Counted from the stretch's first letter, positions 22,613-33,630 are shown. The stretch: DNA of 64,000 nucleotides from Hydrangea macrophylla (GCA_033977485.1 CM066991.1:51438850-51502849), one strand, 5' to 3'. Notes: generated from the letters alone by a model not told the origin. Translations and numbers: made by a program.

Positions 22613-22953
22613 CGCCGAGGACTACCTCTACGCCAACTGAAGACTAGACTATAATTGTAGCTAATTGTCTTTACTGTTTTAAAACCCCTTTTTGTAGTCA
22701 GGCATATGTTGCCTTGACATTTGTACTTCCACTGTCTTATATTTGATTCGAGACTCTGATGTGTAATAGTTAGTAACTCCTGTTGACTTTATGTTGCGTT
22801 GTGATCAGAACCTAGACTTCGTTCTTGTTACACTATTACTCTTGTTGCTTAGTACTGCGTGGTGTGGACAATCATGTGACTTCACCCGTCGCTGCCTTTG
22901 GACCCAAAAAGGAAATTTATTTTTCTCTATTTTTGCCGTTCCGGGGCGTGACA
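22613..22953 (+). repeat. CHRA 5' LTR, second part
   Basis: Matches 30958-31298 of the 3' LTR with about six substitutions. Ends GGGGCGTGACA at 22953. Confidence 0.94.
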
Positions 22954-22960
22954 GGATTTT

Positions 22961-22978
22961 TGGTATCAGAGCCTAGGT
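22961..22978 (+). promoter_or_regulatory. CHRA primer-binding site (initiator tRNA-Met)
   Basis: TGGTATCAGAGCCTAGGT, seven bases after the LTR end; same class as in CHRB. Confidence 0.92.
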
Positions 22979-23092
22979 TTTGTACCTTTTTCGCTCACAG
23001 ATTGTCCCACACCATCTGGTCCTAGAACCTTGAGATTCTATAGATGAGTATTAAGATTAGTTCTGACTTATGATAGTCCCTTTTCAGGTAGC

Positions 23093-24085
23093 ATGGCACC
23101 ACCGCTGTTCGTTCCAGACGAGTTTGGAGGACACTATGTGTATGAGAGGAGTATTGCGCCAGCAGATCCACAGTACTATGCCTGGAAGGTTAGGCAGAGG
23201 GCTATTGCAGAGATAGAGCGAGACATGCGGATTGAGCAGCAGAGATTTGGGACCCAGGACCCAGAAGTGATACGTCAGGAGATGATCTACCGCAAGGAGA
23301 CCTTCAAACGCATCGAGGAGGATTTTTTACTGATGTTAAGAGACCGTTCTTCATACCAGGTTTTACTTGCAGAGGTTAGAGCAGCGCCTCCACCATCCCC
23401 GACAGAGCCACCACCCTAGACACCTCCACCCCCACCAGAGGAGGACATGGCTGATGCACCCCCAGCAGATGAGGATCCGGAGGATAAGGATGAGAGCGAT
23501 GGCGATGATGAGCCAGAGGATGCAGATGAGGAGATGGAGGATGAAGAGGACGAGGACACCGATGATGAGGAGCCGGAGTATGATCCGGAGGAGGAGGACC
23601 CCGAGGACCCAGCCGGTATGAATGTGCCAGTTGGCGTGGATATTGTAGTTGTAGAGGGTTATCCGATAGGGGAGGAGGAGGTAGCCGCCGATGATGACAC
23701 AGATGATGATGCAGTAGTACCAGTCTTACCAGGAGGAGTTATAGCACAGCTGGCAGTTGAGTGGGCTGCAGAGATGGCTGTACATCCCCATGGATTTGAC
23801 ATTGGAGCACCGGAGTTAGCACAGGCTATGGTACAGCCTGAGGCACTTGCAGCCGCATTTGATGTATCCCAGGCTGACATGACCGCTGATGCAGGAGATT
23901 TGGGAGCTGTTGTGGAGCATGATGGACCCGAGCTGATTGAGGATGTTGCGATAGAGGATGAGGACATGATGGATGACGATGATATGGATGAGGATGATGT
24001 TTTATCTGAGGTTGCCCCAGAGGACGAGGCTTCCATCTATGGACCGATGTGGACAACTTTTGAGTCCAGTACCTTTAGGACTTAG
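23093..24085 (+). pseudogene. CHRA extra ORF upstream of gag: acidic protein, unrecognised, one stop
   Basis: One frame of 331 codons from ATG 23093 to TAG 24083-24085, with a single internal TAG at 23417-23419 (CAG to TAG is the simplest origin). The N-terminal 100 residues look helical and charged (YAWKVRQRAIAEIERDMRIEQQ, then ETFKRIEEDFLLMLRD); a Pro-rich hinge follows (APPPSPTEPPP, TPPPPPEED). Next comes a strongly acidic stretch of about 50 residues, mostly Asp and Glu. The C-terminal part mixes hydrophobic, Ala-rich segments with further acidic runs and ends WTTFESSTFRT. It lies between primer site and gag, in a different frame from gag-pol and 379 bases upstream of it. CHRB has no counterpart: its gag-pol starts 170 bases after the LTR. 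I recognise no family. It could be a captured gene or a lineage-specific accessory protein. Confidence 0.7.
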
Positions 24086-24464
24086 ACTTTTACGTTTGAC
24101 TTTAGGACATGTTGTCCACTTACTTTTGACGCTTATATAGACAGCTATGGACCATAGCCTTTTTGTATAGGTAGCCACCCGTAGTGGTCTTGTGTATATC
24201 TTTCCTTTTGTTTAGATCTTGTATAGGACCATGTACTACGCGGTACACAGATGATCTGTTGTGTACTCCGTTGTACATCTTTTGGGTATATATATATATG
24301 GCAGATCGTTTCTCTTGGTTATTTCTGTTATCGTCTCATTATTATGTTATGGTTGTGATTTTTGATTCATGTTATGCTGTCTGTTATTTAATTATGGTCA
24401 TTTCCCCGTGAAGATTGTCCGCTAATCGTTAGGTCCTTCATAGGTACACCTCACACGGATCACT
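24086..24464. other. CHRA spacer between extra ORF and gag-pol
   Basis: T-rich, with a TATATATATATGG run near 24290. No frame of interest. It may carry signals for gag-pol expression, but nothing specific is seen. Confidence 0.5.
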
Positions 24465-27400
24465 ATGGTGGGACCCACAAGGAACCAAGCACGACTGGGA
24501 GCACCCATTCCCGAGGGTATGGACCCAACTGGAGTCTTCGAAGCTTTCATACAACGGATGGAGCACATCGGCGATACCTACAATCATGCCGCCAATAACA
24601 ACGGCAACAACCACGTTGTCCCTCCAAGACATGCAGGCGATAAGCTATTGGAACGATTTCGTGGCCTGCGACCCGAGAAGTTCGACGGCATGGCAGAGTC
24701 CTGGAAAGCAGAGCAATGGATACGAGAGTTGGAGCTAATCTTTGAAGCCCTGGAGTGCAGTGAGCTTGACAAGAGACGTCTAGCCGCATTTCAACTGACT
24801 TACTCCGCTGCCGACTGGTAGGAGGCCGAGAGGGCCACAATTGGGATTGACGCTACAAGGAGAATGCCTTGGGAAGCATTCAAGACTCGATTTCTCGAGA
24901 AGTATTTCCCTGAGGTCGAAATAGACCAACAAGAGAGGAATTTCCTGAGTCTAACCAAAGGAAACTGGACAGTCAGGGAGTATACTACACAATTTGAGCG
25001 ACTTTCTCGTTTCGCTCCGCATATGATAGACACCTTCGCCAAGAAGGTCAAGCGATTCCACCAAGGACTCAACCCACACCTCCGGCACATGATGATAGGC
25101 CATCTGGGCCAGTCATTTGAAGGGATTGTCCGTCTTGCTTCAAGTTTGGAAAAGGATGCTTACCCTGTGCAAGGACCACAAGCGAATCGACCTCCACCCA
25201 GGACCTTCCAACCAAGTAACTTTTCCGCGCAATCATCGAGGAACAATCAAGGATGGAAACCCCAGACCAACAACTACCAGGGAACCAAGGGCACATGGGA
25301 TGGGACAAGGAAGCCCCAAGCTAATTTTCCTCGACAACAGAATCTACAGCGAGGACCACCTCAGGCATAGCCCGCAGCCCAGCGACAAAACACTGATGGA
25401 TGTTTCAACTGTGGAGTGCCCGGACATATTGCATGGTATTGCACAGCCCCCAAGACCAACCGTCGTAATGACCTCGTCTGCCGCAACTGTAACAAGCCTG
25501 GTCACATAAGCAAGGATTGTCGAGCACCACGTGGAGGCTACTATGGGGCGCCTGCTCAAGGACAGCAAGGACAGGTTAGGGTGAATGCCATCATTCCTGA
25601 CAATGCAGGGTATAATGCTGAGGAACAACAGAACTTGGAAGGTACACTCAATTTATTTCACTGTCAAGTTAGAGCTTTGTTTGATACCGGTGCCGCCCGT
25701 TCTTTCATAGCTATTAAGATGGTACGTGATTTGGGATTGCTACCCCTAGCACTTGAGCCGACCCTTAATGTCGTTTCGCCCTTGGGAGTATCCGTTAGGT
25801 TAGGTAAGGTGTGCAAGGATTGTCCCTTGACACTAGAGGATAGAAATCTTCCGACAGACTTGATAGTCTTGTCAATGTCTGAGTTCGACGTGATCCTAGG
25901 AATGGATTGGCTTACTAAGTATGGCGCTAACCTAGATTGTGTTAGTTGGACCATTGTCTTTTCGACGCCTGGTTGCCCGCAGATAAGATTTCAGTGCCAA
26001 CCGTTGAGCGACATGTTTATCACGAGCTGTCTAGCCATGATTAAGATTTCAAGCACGGAGCTTACTATCAAGCAGATCCCCATTATTCAAGACTTTGAAG
26101 ATGTGTTCCGAAGTATCTCAGGACTTCCGCCGAAGAGAGAGATAGACTTCTGCATTGAGTTAGCACCCGGAACGTTGCCAATTTCCAAGACCCCGTATCG
26201 GATGGCGCCAACAGAAATGTTGGAATTGAAGAAGCAAGTTTAGGAACTTGAAGACTTAGGTTTTGTTCGCCCCAGTACATCGCCTTGGGGAGCACCAGTT
26301 CTATTTGTGAAGAAGAAAGACGGAGAGCTACGACTCTGTATCGACTACAGGGAGCTGAATAAAGTCACGATCAAGAATAGATACCCACTTCCCCGGATAG
26401 ACGACCTGTTCGATCAACTGCAAGGATCAAGGATATTCTCGAAAATTGATTTACGTTCAGGGTACCATCAATTGCTAGTTCGACCGAAAGACATACCGAA
26501 AACTACCTTCAGGAAGAGATATGGACACTACGAGTTTCTAGTGATGTCTTTTAGATTGACGAATGCCCCGGCAGTATTCATGGACCTAATAAATAGAGTA
26601 TTCAGACCCTATCTGGATCAATTCATTATAGTATTCATTGATGACATTCTAATTTATTCAAGGACGGAAGAGGAACATAAGAAGCATCTACAAATTGCTC
26701 TACAGACTCTCAGAGACAATAGTCTGTATGCGAAATTCAGCAAATATAAATTATGGCTTCAGGAAGTTAAATTCCTGGGACATGTGATATCACAGGATGG
26801 GATTTTCGTAGACTCATCTAAGATCGATGCAGTCTTGAGCTGGAACAGGCCAACCAACGCGATCGAAGTTAGAAGTTTCCTTGGATTGGCTGGGTATTAC
26901 CGGAGATTTGTGGAATGATTCTCTAAAATTGCAGGACCGTTGACAAGCCTGACTAGGAAGGAGACGAAGTACGAATGGACCGATAAACATGAGGATGCAT
27001 TTCGGGAATCGAAGGAGAGACTAACCTCAGCACCCGTGCTTGCGATACCTAAGAGTGGTGAACAATTCATAATCTATAGTGATGCATCACACCAAGGACT
27101 TGGTTGTGTGCTAATGCAAGAGGGGAATGTCATCGCATACGGATCGAGACAATTGAAGCCGCATGAGAAGAACTATCCGACGCACGACTTCGAACTAGCT
27201 GCAATCGTGTTCGCCCTGAAGATTTGGAGACACTATTTGTATGGAGAAAAGTTTGACTTGTTCTCAGATCACAAGAGTTTAAGGTACCTGTTCTCTCAGA
27301 AGGAGTTGAACATACGACAACGGAGATGGATGGAGCTACTCAAGGACTACGACTTCTCTTTGCAATACCACTCGGGTAAAGCAAATGTTGTAGCCGACGC

Positions 27401-28970
27401 TCTAAGCCGGAGGCCACGCCTTTTGGTTGCTTCGATTTTGATTAGAGAATGGTGAGCAATGGAGATGTTAACCGAATTCGACCTTCGACCAATGGAATCA
27501 GGAGAAGGACGACACTTTGGATGTCTTGTTGTACAACCGACTCTCATCAGCCGCATCTTGGAAGCTCAACAGTCAAACGAGGATTTCAAGTTATGGTTTG
27601 TCAAGATGTCCGCAAAGGAACCAGAGATATGGAGTATTAGTACGGACGGAGCACTGAGATGCAAAGGTAGACTCTGTGTGCCAAATGACGATGGTCTCAG
27701 GAAGAACATTTTGGACGAAGCACACAAGTCAAGGATGACTATCCACCCAGGAGGAAACAAGATGTATAAGGATTTGAAGAGAAACTTCTGGTGGGAAGGA
27801 ATGAAGCGAGAAGTGGCCGAGTATGTATCGCAATGTCTTATTTGGAAACAAGTGAAGGCAGAGCATCAGAAACCACCTGGACTCCTACAACCACTACCAA
27901 TTCCCCAATGGAAATGGGAGCACATCACCATGGATTTTGTGATTGGATTACCAAAGTCTCAGCAAAACCACGACGCTATTTGGGTAATAGTGGATCGACT
28001 CACCAAGTCAGCACATTTTATCGCCTACAGCATGACGTACCGTGTTGAAAGATTGAGCCGGATGTATCTAGAGCAAGTAGTGCGACTGCATGGTGTACTT
28101 GTCTCAATAGTTTCAGATTGAGATTCACGCTTCATTGCAGAATTCTGGAAAAGCCTTCAGACAGCAATGGGAACTTCATTGAATTTGAGTTCAGCCTTTC
28201 ACCCACAGACAGACGGTCAGACCGAACGAGTCAATCAAGTGATGGAGGATATGTTGCGACCCTGTGTCATTGAATTCGAGAATTCATGGGAGACGCATCT
28301 ACCTTTGATCGAGTTTGCCTACAACAACAGCTACCACACAAGCATAGGGATGGCGCCGTTTGAAGCCTTGTATGGAAGACCTTGCCGATCGCCGCTATAT
28401 TGGGCCAAAGTCGGAGATACTCAACTACTTAGGCCTGAGATGATTCGAGAAACTAGCGAGAAGATCCAGATTGTACAAGAAAAGATGAAGACAGCGCAAT
28501 CCAGACACAAGAGCTATGCCGACAAACGATGGAAAGATCTAAAGTTTGCAGTTGGAGATCATGTGCTACTCAAAGTCTCGCCAGTTCGAGGTATCGTCAG
28601 ATTCAGACAGAAGAGAGGTAAGTTGTCACCACGATTCATTGGACCGTTTGAGATTCTAGAACGTGTTGGGAAGGTTGCATATCGACTTGCATTGCCGCCA
28701 AAGATGTCAGGAGTGCACAACGTTTTCCACATCATCATGTTGAGGAATTGTGCCCACAACCCAACGCACGAGATCAATTTTGAAGATATCGAGGTGAACG
28801 AGAACGCGACCTACAATGAAGGACCGGTGCATATTCTAGACCGAGGAGTGAAGAAGCTCAGAAACAAGGATATTCCGCTAGTGAAGGTTCAGTGGAAGCA
28901 CCACGACGAAGGAGAAGCTTCATGGGAATTGGAGTCGGAGATGCAAGAGAAGTTTCCATTTTTGTTTTAA
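24465..28970 (+). pseudogene. CHRA Gag-Pol polyprotein with chromodomain; six in-frame stops, no frameshift
   Basis: Every piece of the polyprotein is in the same frame over 1,502 codons, nearly the CHRB length. Stops lie at codons 119 (24819, TAG), 302 (25368, TAG), 593 (26241, TAG), 818 (26916, TGA), 997 (27453, TGA) and 1219 (28119, TGA). Gag domain about 60-230; zinc knuckles [14 protein letters not shown] and CRNCNKPGHISKDC near 310-350; protease DTGAARSF near 405; RT with FIDDIL near 724; RNase H with [11 protein letters not shown] near 868; integrase zinc region near 1085-1128, where the CXXC appears as CLIW, losing a Cys; DDE core; chromodomain-like KVQWKHHDEGEASWELE near 1470. The pattern is slow decay by point mutation. 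Confidence 0.95.
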
Positions 28971-29004
28971 CCCTGTTTGTTTTGGATTTTGAGGACGAAA
29001 TCTT

Positions 29005-29021
29005 TAATGAGTGGTGGATGA
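29005..29021 (+). promoter_or_regulatory. CHRA polypurine tract (degraded)
   Basis: AATGAGTGGTGGATGA lies before TG of the 3' LTR. It is less purine-pure than in CHRB. Confidence 0.6.
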
Positions 29022-29125
29022 TGTAATACCCTGTATTTTTTGTAATGTATTATGTGAATAAGACCCTGTATGCTTCTTTTAATACTTGTTTGAGCCTGGC
29101 CTTACCCTTGGTATAATTTGGATAC

Positions 29126-29240
29126 CAATTGATTGAACTGTTTTCCAATCGATTGCCTTATTTTGGATACCAATCGATTGAACTTTATACCAATTGATTG
29201 CTTTTGTCAATCGATTGACACTTATGCCAATCGATTGGAG
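29126..29240. repeat. CAATCGATTG array 1, CHRA 3' LTR
   Basis: Six copies upstream of the promoter. Two read CAATTGATTG, a C-to-T change at the central CpG, consistent with methylation and deamination. Confidence 0.9.
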
Positions 29241-29279
29241 GCAGCTGGGCAGATTCTTTTGCTCTGGCTGGGGAGAGGC

Positions 29280-29306
29280 CACGTGAACACCTTCCCTCTA
29301 TATATA
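29280..29306 (+). promoter_or_regulatory. CHRA LTR promoter: G-box and TATA box
   Basis: CACGTG at 29280-29285 and CTATATATA at 29298-29306, immediately downstream of the first palindrome array and upstream of the microsatellite leader. The whole stretch is deleted from the 5' LTR, so that LTR could not drive this copy. Confidence 0.7.
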
Positions 29307-29428
29307 CCAGCCCATTTTGGGCGTATTTCTGGTTGCTGAAATCAGAGAGAGTGAGAGGGAGAGTCTTGTGTGTGTATTTTATATATATACACTCATATAT
29401 ATATATACACACATATATACATATATTT

Positions 29429-29463
<35 letters not shown>

Positions 29464-29740
29464 TTGAAGAGGAAGAAGAAGAAGACCAGAAAGAAGAAGA
29501 AAAGAAGGAGAAGGAGAAGAGAGAAGACAGAGAACTAGAGAGAGAGGGAGGAAGACCACCATTGAAGCTCCAAGCTTCATTACACACAACCAAACACGCC
29601 CTTAACGCCTAAAGTGAGTTTTAAACTCACTTGGTAGCCTTACATTGATGTTAGGACTTGTTTTAATAAATAAGAGATGCAGAAACCATATATTCCCGTT
29701 ATTTGTTACTGGATAGTCTTCTCTGTAAAGAAGACGAAGT

Positions 29741-29955
29741 ATCAATCGATTGGTACTCTTACCAATCGATTGACATCTTTCAGGTCCCAATCGATTGACA
29801 TTTTGTGCAATCGATTGGCATGGTTTGTGATCCAATCGATTGAACTTTTTATCAATCGATTGACACTACTTCTATGCCAATCGATTGAATCTTTTTCCAA
29901 TCGATTGATGCTGCTTTTATACCAATCGATTGAATCTTTATACCAATCGATTGGA
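29741..29955. repeat. CAATCGATTG array 2, CHRA 3' LTR
   Basis: Ten copies downstream of the promoter, with GACA, GAAC or GAAT following and spacers of about 10-15 bases. The peptide-like repeats read through it are a by-product of the spacing. Confidence 0.93.
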
Positions 29956-30264
29956 AGCTTCAGAATACTATTTTTCTTATAATAACTGTTTAGTTGTTTA
30001 TTTACTATTCAGTATTTCCCAGCATGCTTTATTATTGTAATACAGACATGATAACGAGTTAATGCAGCGTAGGGTCGTAGTAACAACAAGACTAACGGAT
30101 AATGTTTATAATGTTAGATAATAGAATAGTCATGAATCCTTTGGAGTTAACGTTCATTTCATTCAGAGTAGTCGGGCCACATTGGGATTGCCATGTATCG
30201 GTGATAGAGTTGAACTTAAGTAGGTTTGCTAAGATTCGGGAAATTTGCGTGGGCGGGCTGTGGT

Positions 30265-30600
30265 CGATCATATGTTCTTAAAAGCGGTGGACAGACGAAG
30301 GTGTCTATGACTTGCGGTGAACCGGACCATTTGTCCTAAGATAGCCAGATGATCTAATCATATGTTCTTAAAAGCGGTAGACAGACGAAGGTGTCTATGA
30401 CATGCGGTGGACCGTGATCACTGGTAGACGTCGCTAAGTCGTGGCATAGAATGATATACTGTTGTTTAAAGCGTTATATCCCTGACATGCGGTGAAATGT
30501 GTATATGTTCTTAAAAGCGGGGGATGGACTAACGTGGTATCCATGACATGCGGTGAAATGTGCATATGTTCTTAAAAGCGGTGGATGAGCAATGGTGTGT
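30265..30600. repeat. CHRA LTR dispersed repeat with TATGTTCTTAAAAGCGG and GACATGCGGTG
   Basis: Four copies each of TATGTTCTTAAAAGCGG (near 30270, 30361, 30504, 30566) and GACWTGCGGTG (near 30309, 30399, 30484, 30545). Between them are short inverted repeats whose arms vary: TGGACA with TGTCTA, TAGACA with TGTCTA, GGAT with ATCC. It occupies a position in the LTR similar to the hairpin array of CHRB. Confidence 0.7.
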
Positions 30601-31303
30601 TATAGAGTTGAACTACTGTCGAGTCTGTTCCCCTATCATGTCGCGTTGTCGATCTTAAAATGAATAGGATGTCAGTAATCGAATCATTGGTTTGATTAAA
30701 GGAGTTACCCTTACTGAATTCTAATTTGGTTACTATTTATAACTTGTGATAATATCAATAGTCGATACCCTGTTAGTATTTAACTCACTCGGCTTTCATT
30801 AAGCTGACGGCGTTTATGCCGCTGGGCATTTCTACGTTCCAGCGCACCCTGGTTATGACTATACAGGTGAAGGGCCTATAGGAGAGGACTACTATGCCGG
30901 TGACGGAGTCCCTGTGGAGGATTTCCCCGACGGAGGTCAGACCGAAGAAGACTACTACGCCGAGGACTACCTCTACGCGAACTGAAGACTAGACTATAAT
31001 TGTAGCTAATTGTCTTTACCGTTTTAAAACCCCTTTTTGTAGTCAGGCATATGTTGCCTTGACATTTGTACTTCCGCTGTCTTATATTTGATTCGAGACT
31101 CTGATGTGTAATAGTTAGTAAATCCTGTTGACTTTATGTTGCGTTGTGATCAGAACCTAGACTTCGTTCTTGTTATACTATTACTCTTGTTGCTTAGTAC
31201 TGCGTGGTGTGGACAATCATGTGACTTCACCCATCGCTGCCTTTGGACCCAAAAAGGAAATTTATTTTTCTCTATTTTTGCCGTTCCGGGGCGTGACAAA
31301 CCT

Positions 31304-32181
31304 AAACCTTTCATTGTCCCTAATGAAACAATAAAACGAAAGAAAGAAGAGTACGTAACGAAGGAATGATATTAAGCAATCACAAACCAGGTAAACGTAT
31401 ATGAATATTGCAATAAAGTTTAATTACTCCGAATAGAGCATTAATTCACCTGTTAATACTTGATAAAAAAATAAACTAACAAAATAACACCAATAGCTAA
31501 TAGAAATATAAATATGTAATGCATACCATGGCATCCTTGTTGAAAAACTAAACTAAAATCGAAAGACTCAATGAAAATAAAAAAAGAACAAGCACGAATA
31601 GAACTACAAAAATGATGAAGGACTCGATCGAAAAGGGTCCTAAGAGAGCAAACAGAAAAGAGAAAAACACATAAGTAAGGGTTGAGAGTGAGAAAACGAG
31701 AACAAAAGAGAAAAAACACAAAAACCCATCCTCGCGCGAGCGGACCGCGCGAGCGACCATCGCACACACGAATCCCTCCGCGAGGTAGATCTAAGGTTAT
31801 TTATAAGGTCATAAAAAAATTCTAACGCAAAGGATCGCGCGAGCGGGCCGCTCAGGCGCTATGCCCTCACGCGCGCGATTTGAGGCGCGACTTGAATCTG
31901 AGGGCTTATATAAAAAAGTTTGAAAAATTTTTTCTAAGGCAAAATCTTGCGCGAGCGGGCCACGCGCGTGATATGTGCTCTTCCTCTTTTCTCTTTCATT
32001 CAATGTAAATAAGTTCAAAATAAATTGGCCCCGATCCCCAAACCTATCTAGAACAATTGAAACTGACTCAAAATGACCCAAAAAGTGTACAAAAATGAGA
32101 AAACAGAACGAGAAAAGCTTAGGCTGCCTCCCAAGAAGCGCTGTCTTTTATGTCTTCAGCTAGACCATTCTAGCTCAAGAC
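31304..32181. other. ATH internal non-coding region with CGCGAGCGG motifs
   Basis: After AACCT the ATH sequence resumes. No coding domain is seen. GC-rich words such as GCGCGAGCGG recur at about 31732-31755, 31828-31845 and 31950-31960 in otherwise AT-rich DNA, and related words occur in the ATH LTRs. Confidence 0.6.
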
Positions 32182-33000
32182 TCATGGAGGTTGAAACTCG
32201 AACATTGTACCCTTAAAAACAATAGGGATACTCTGGTTGAAAACATAAATAGTATCTCTATTTGTTAACACATTTGACGATTCCTCTTTTTTGGATTCAA
32301 ATCGACTCCTGACCTTTTGAGTAAATCTTTCGTTAGGATTTAGATTATTCAAATTCATCCACTTAGTACTCATTATATTGTTCTCCTTACTCTCATTTAT
32401 TTCTTTAGTCGGTTCAATAGTTCGTCTAACCTCACTCTCCGCCACCCATGGGTAATCATCATTATTGGGAGGTTGATCAATAGCGTTAAATACGTTTAAT
32501 TTAAGGTTCATATTTCCAAATGACACCTTTATCACCCCGTTTAATAGTTGACACGCGCATTGGCCGTGGCTAAGAATGGACAACTAAGAATGACAAAATT
32601 GTGTTTCCTAGCATCTATCACAATTTTGGAGTCAAGGACCATGAAATCGACAAGATAGTAACATTTTCTACTTTAACTAAGATGTCCTCGATGATCCCTC
32701 TAGGGATTTTAACAGAACGATCTGTTAATTGTATTGTAGCGGCTCTGGGCTTAAGTTCACCTAATCCTAATTATTTATAAACCGTGTCTGGTAGCAGATT
32801 CACACTCGCTCCTAAGTCAAGGAGAACCGTATGAATGATAGTGTCACCTATGACACATGAAATCATTGGTGTACCTGGATCCTTATACTTTGGAGGAGCA
32901 TGTTGGAAAATCGAACTTAATTTTTCTACGAAGAAGACCTTTTTCAGAGTATGGCTGCACAACTTACACTTTTGAGTGCACATATCTTTAGGACATTTGG
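32182..33000 (-). pseudogene. ATH protease region, 3' end of its coding part
   Basis: Minus strand 32771-32983 has CTQKCKLC, then APPKYKDPGTPMISCVIGD and the protease site LLDLGASVNLLP (usual form LXDLGASVN in Athila proteases). After stops and frameshifts, 32182-32583 continues with VIKVSFGNMNLKLNVFNA, also an Athila post-protease phrase. A further short frame ends DIKDSASWEAA near 32125. No RT follows, so ATH ends its coding here as a gag-protease-only element. The right end is cut by TAT2, and gag continues at 36690. Confidence 0.8.
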
Positions 33001-33609
33001 TGATATGTCAAGAAATACCCAGTTAAAGGTTAAACCGTCGCGTCTGTAGGGAAGACCCCAAGAAATCCGAAGGAGGCACGTACGGTCCACTAGTCCCGAG
33101 CTCGCTGACTATGACCACCCAGTATGGGCCCACAGCCTGAGCGTACAGTGCGGCTGTTCTCCTTGAAGTTCAGCATGACCACCAAGGCCCTCTACGATTT
33201 CCTAATCCGGTCAGAAGACTGTTAGAAGGAATAAGCGGTTTCCTAAACCACTTAGGAAACTCTCCTAAATTTATGAAAATCAGTTGTAATCAAATTAGGC
33301 TTCCTAATTTGAATACTCGCCATGTATAGGTGGAATCTTGTATCTTTAAAAGAGCCTGCCTACCCTCTTTACAAGGATCACATTCTAAACCTAAAGAATA
33401 GCACATAAACAATTGACTATTACGTATAAACCCGGACGGTTTCTGGTAGTGCCACTCGCTCTGTTGGCTCACCAAACACCACCAGTGGTCTGCTAGTAAA
33501 GGCGCACTAACGCAACCGTGGACGTAGGTCACCTCATTAACGGGGCTGAACCATATACAATATCTTATGTCTCTCTTTAAACCTCTCTTACCAATTTCCA
33601 GCATCATCA
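33001..33609 (+). repeat. TAT2 5' LTR
   Basis: Paired with 36081-36689. Homologous to the TAT1 LTR. The 3' copy keeps TATAAAA at about 36424-36430, whereas this copy has a changed TTTAAAA. Confidence 0.94.
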
Positions 33610-33612
33610 GTT

Positions 33613-33630
33613 TGGCGCCATCTGTGGGAA
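33613..33630 (+). promoter_or_regulatory. TAT2 primer-binding site
   Basis: TGGCGCCATCTGTGGGAA, three bases after the LTR end; same class as TAT1. Confidence 0.85.

Larger units (their letters stand above)
11950..31298 (+). mobile_element. CHRA: chromovirus (Tekay/Del-like) with an extra ORF, target duplication AACCT
   Basis: The element begins TGTAATACCC at 11950 and ends GGGGCGTGACA at 31298. AACCT flanks both sides (11945-11949 and 31299-31303). Its 5' LTR is interrupted by CHRB at 12445-22607. Order: 5' LTR, initiator tRNA-Met primer site, acidic extra ORF, gag-pol with chromodomain, 3' LTR. By eye the LTRs differ by a few percent, so it is older than CHRB, in agreement with the nesting. 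Confidence 0.95.
29022..31298 (+). repeat. CHRA 3' LTR, 2277 bases, full length
   Basis: Carries the complete set of signals: palindrome arrays, G-box and TATA box, CA microsatellite (29431-29460), repeats with AAAAGCGG (30265-30580) and the conserved AGCTTTCATTAAGCTGACGG-like motif at 30790-30810. It ends GGGGCGTGACA, followed by the target duplication AACCT. Confidence 0.95.

Noticed and set aside
23659..24036. Ser-rich frame on the minus strand
   Set aside because: It is the reverse-complement image of the acidic extra ORF: Asp/Glu codons read backwards give Ser-rich strings.
29370..29612. Frame rich in Thr-His and Glu-Lys
   Set aside because: Translation of CA and GAA microsatellites in the CHRA LTR.
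29677..29982. Repetitive protein with QSIE and NRLT phrases
   Set aside because: Produced by the CAATCGATTG array; present in several frames and on both strands, no start context, inside an LTR.
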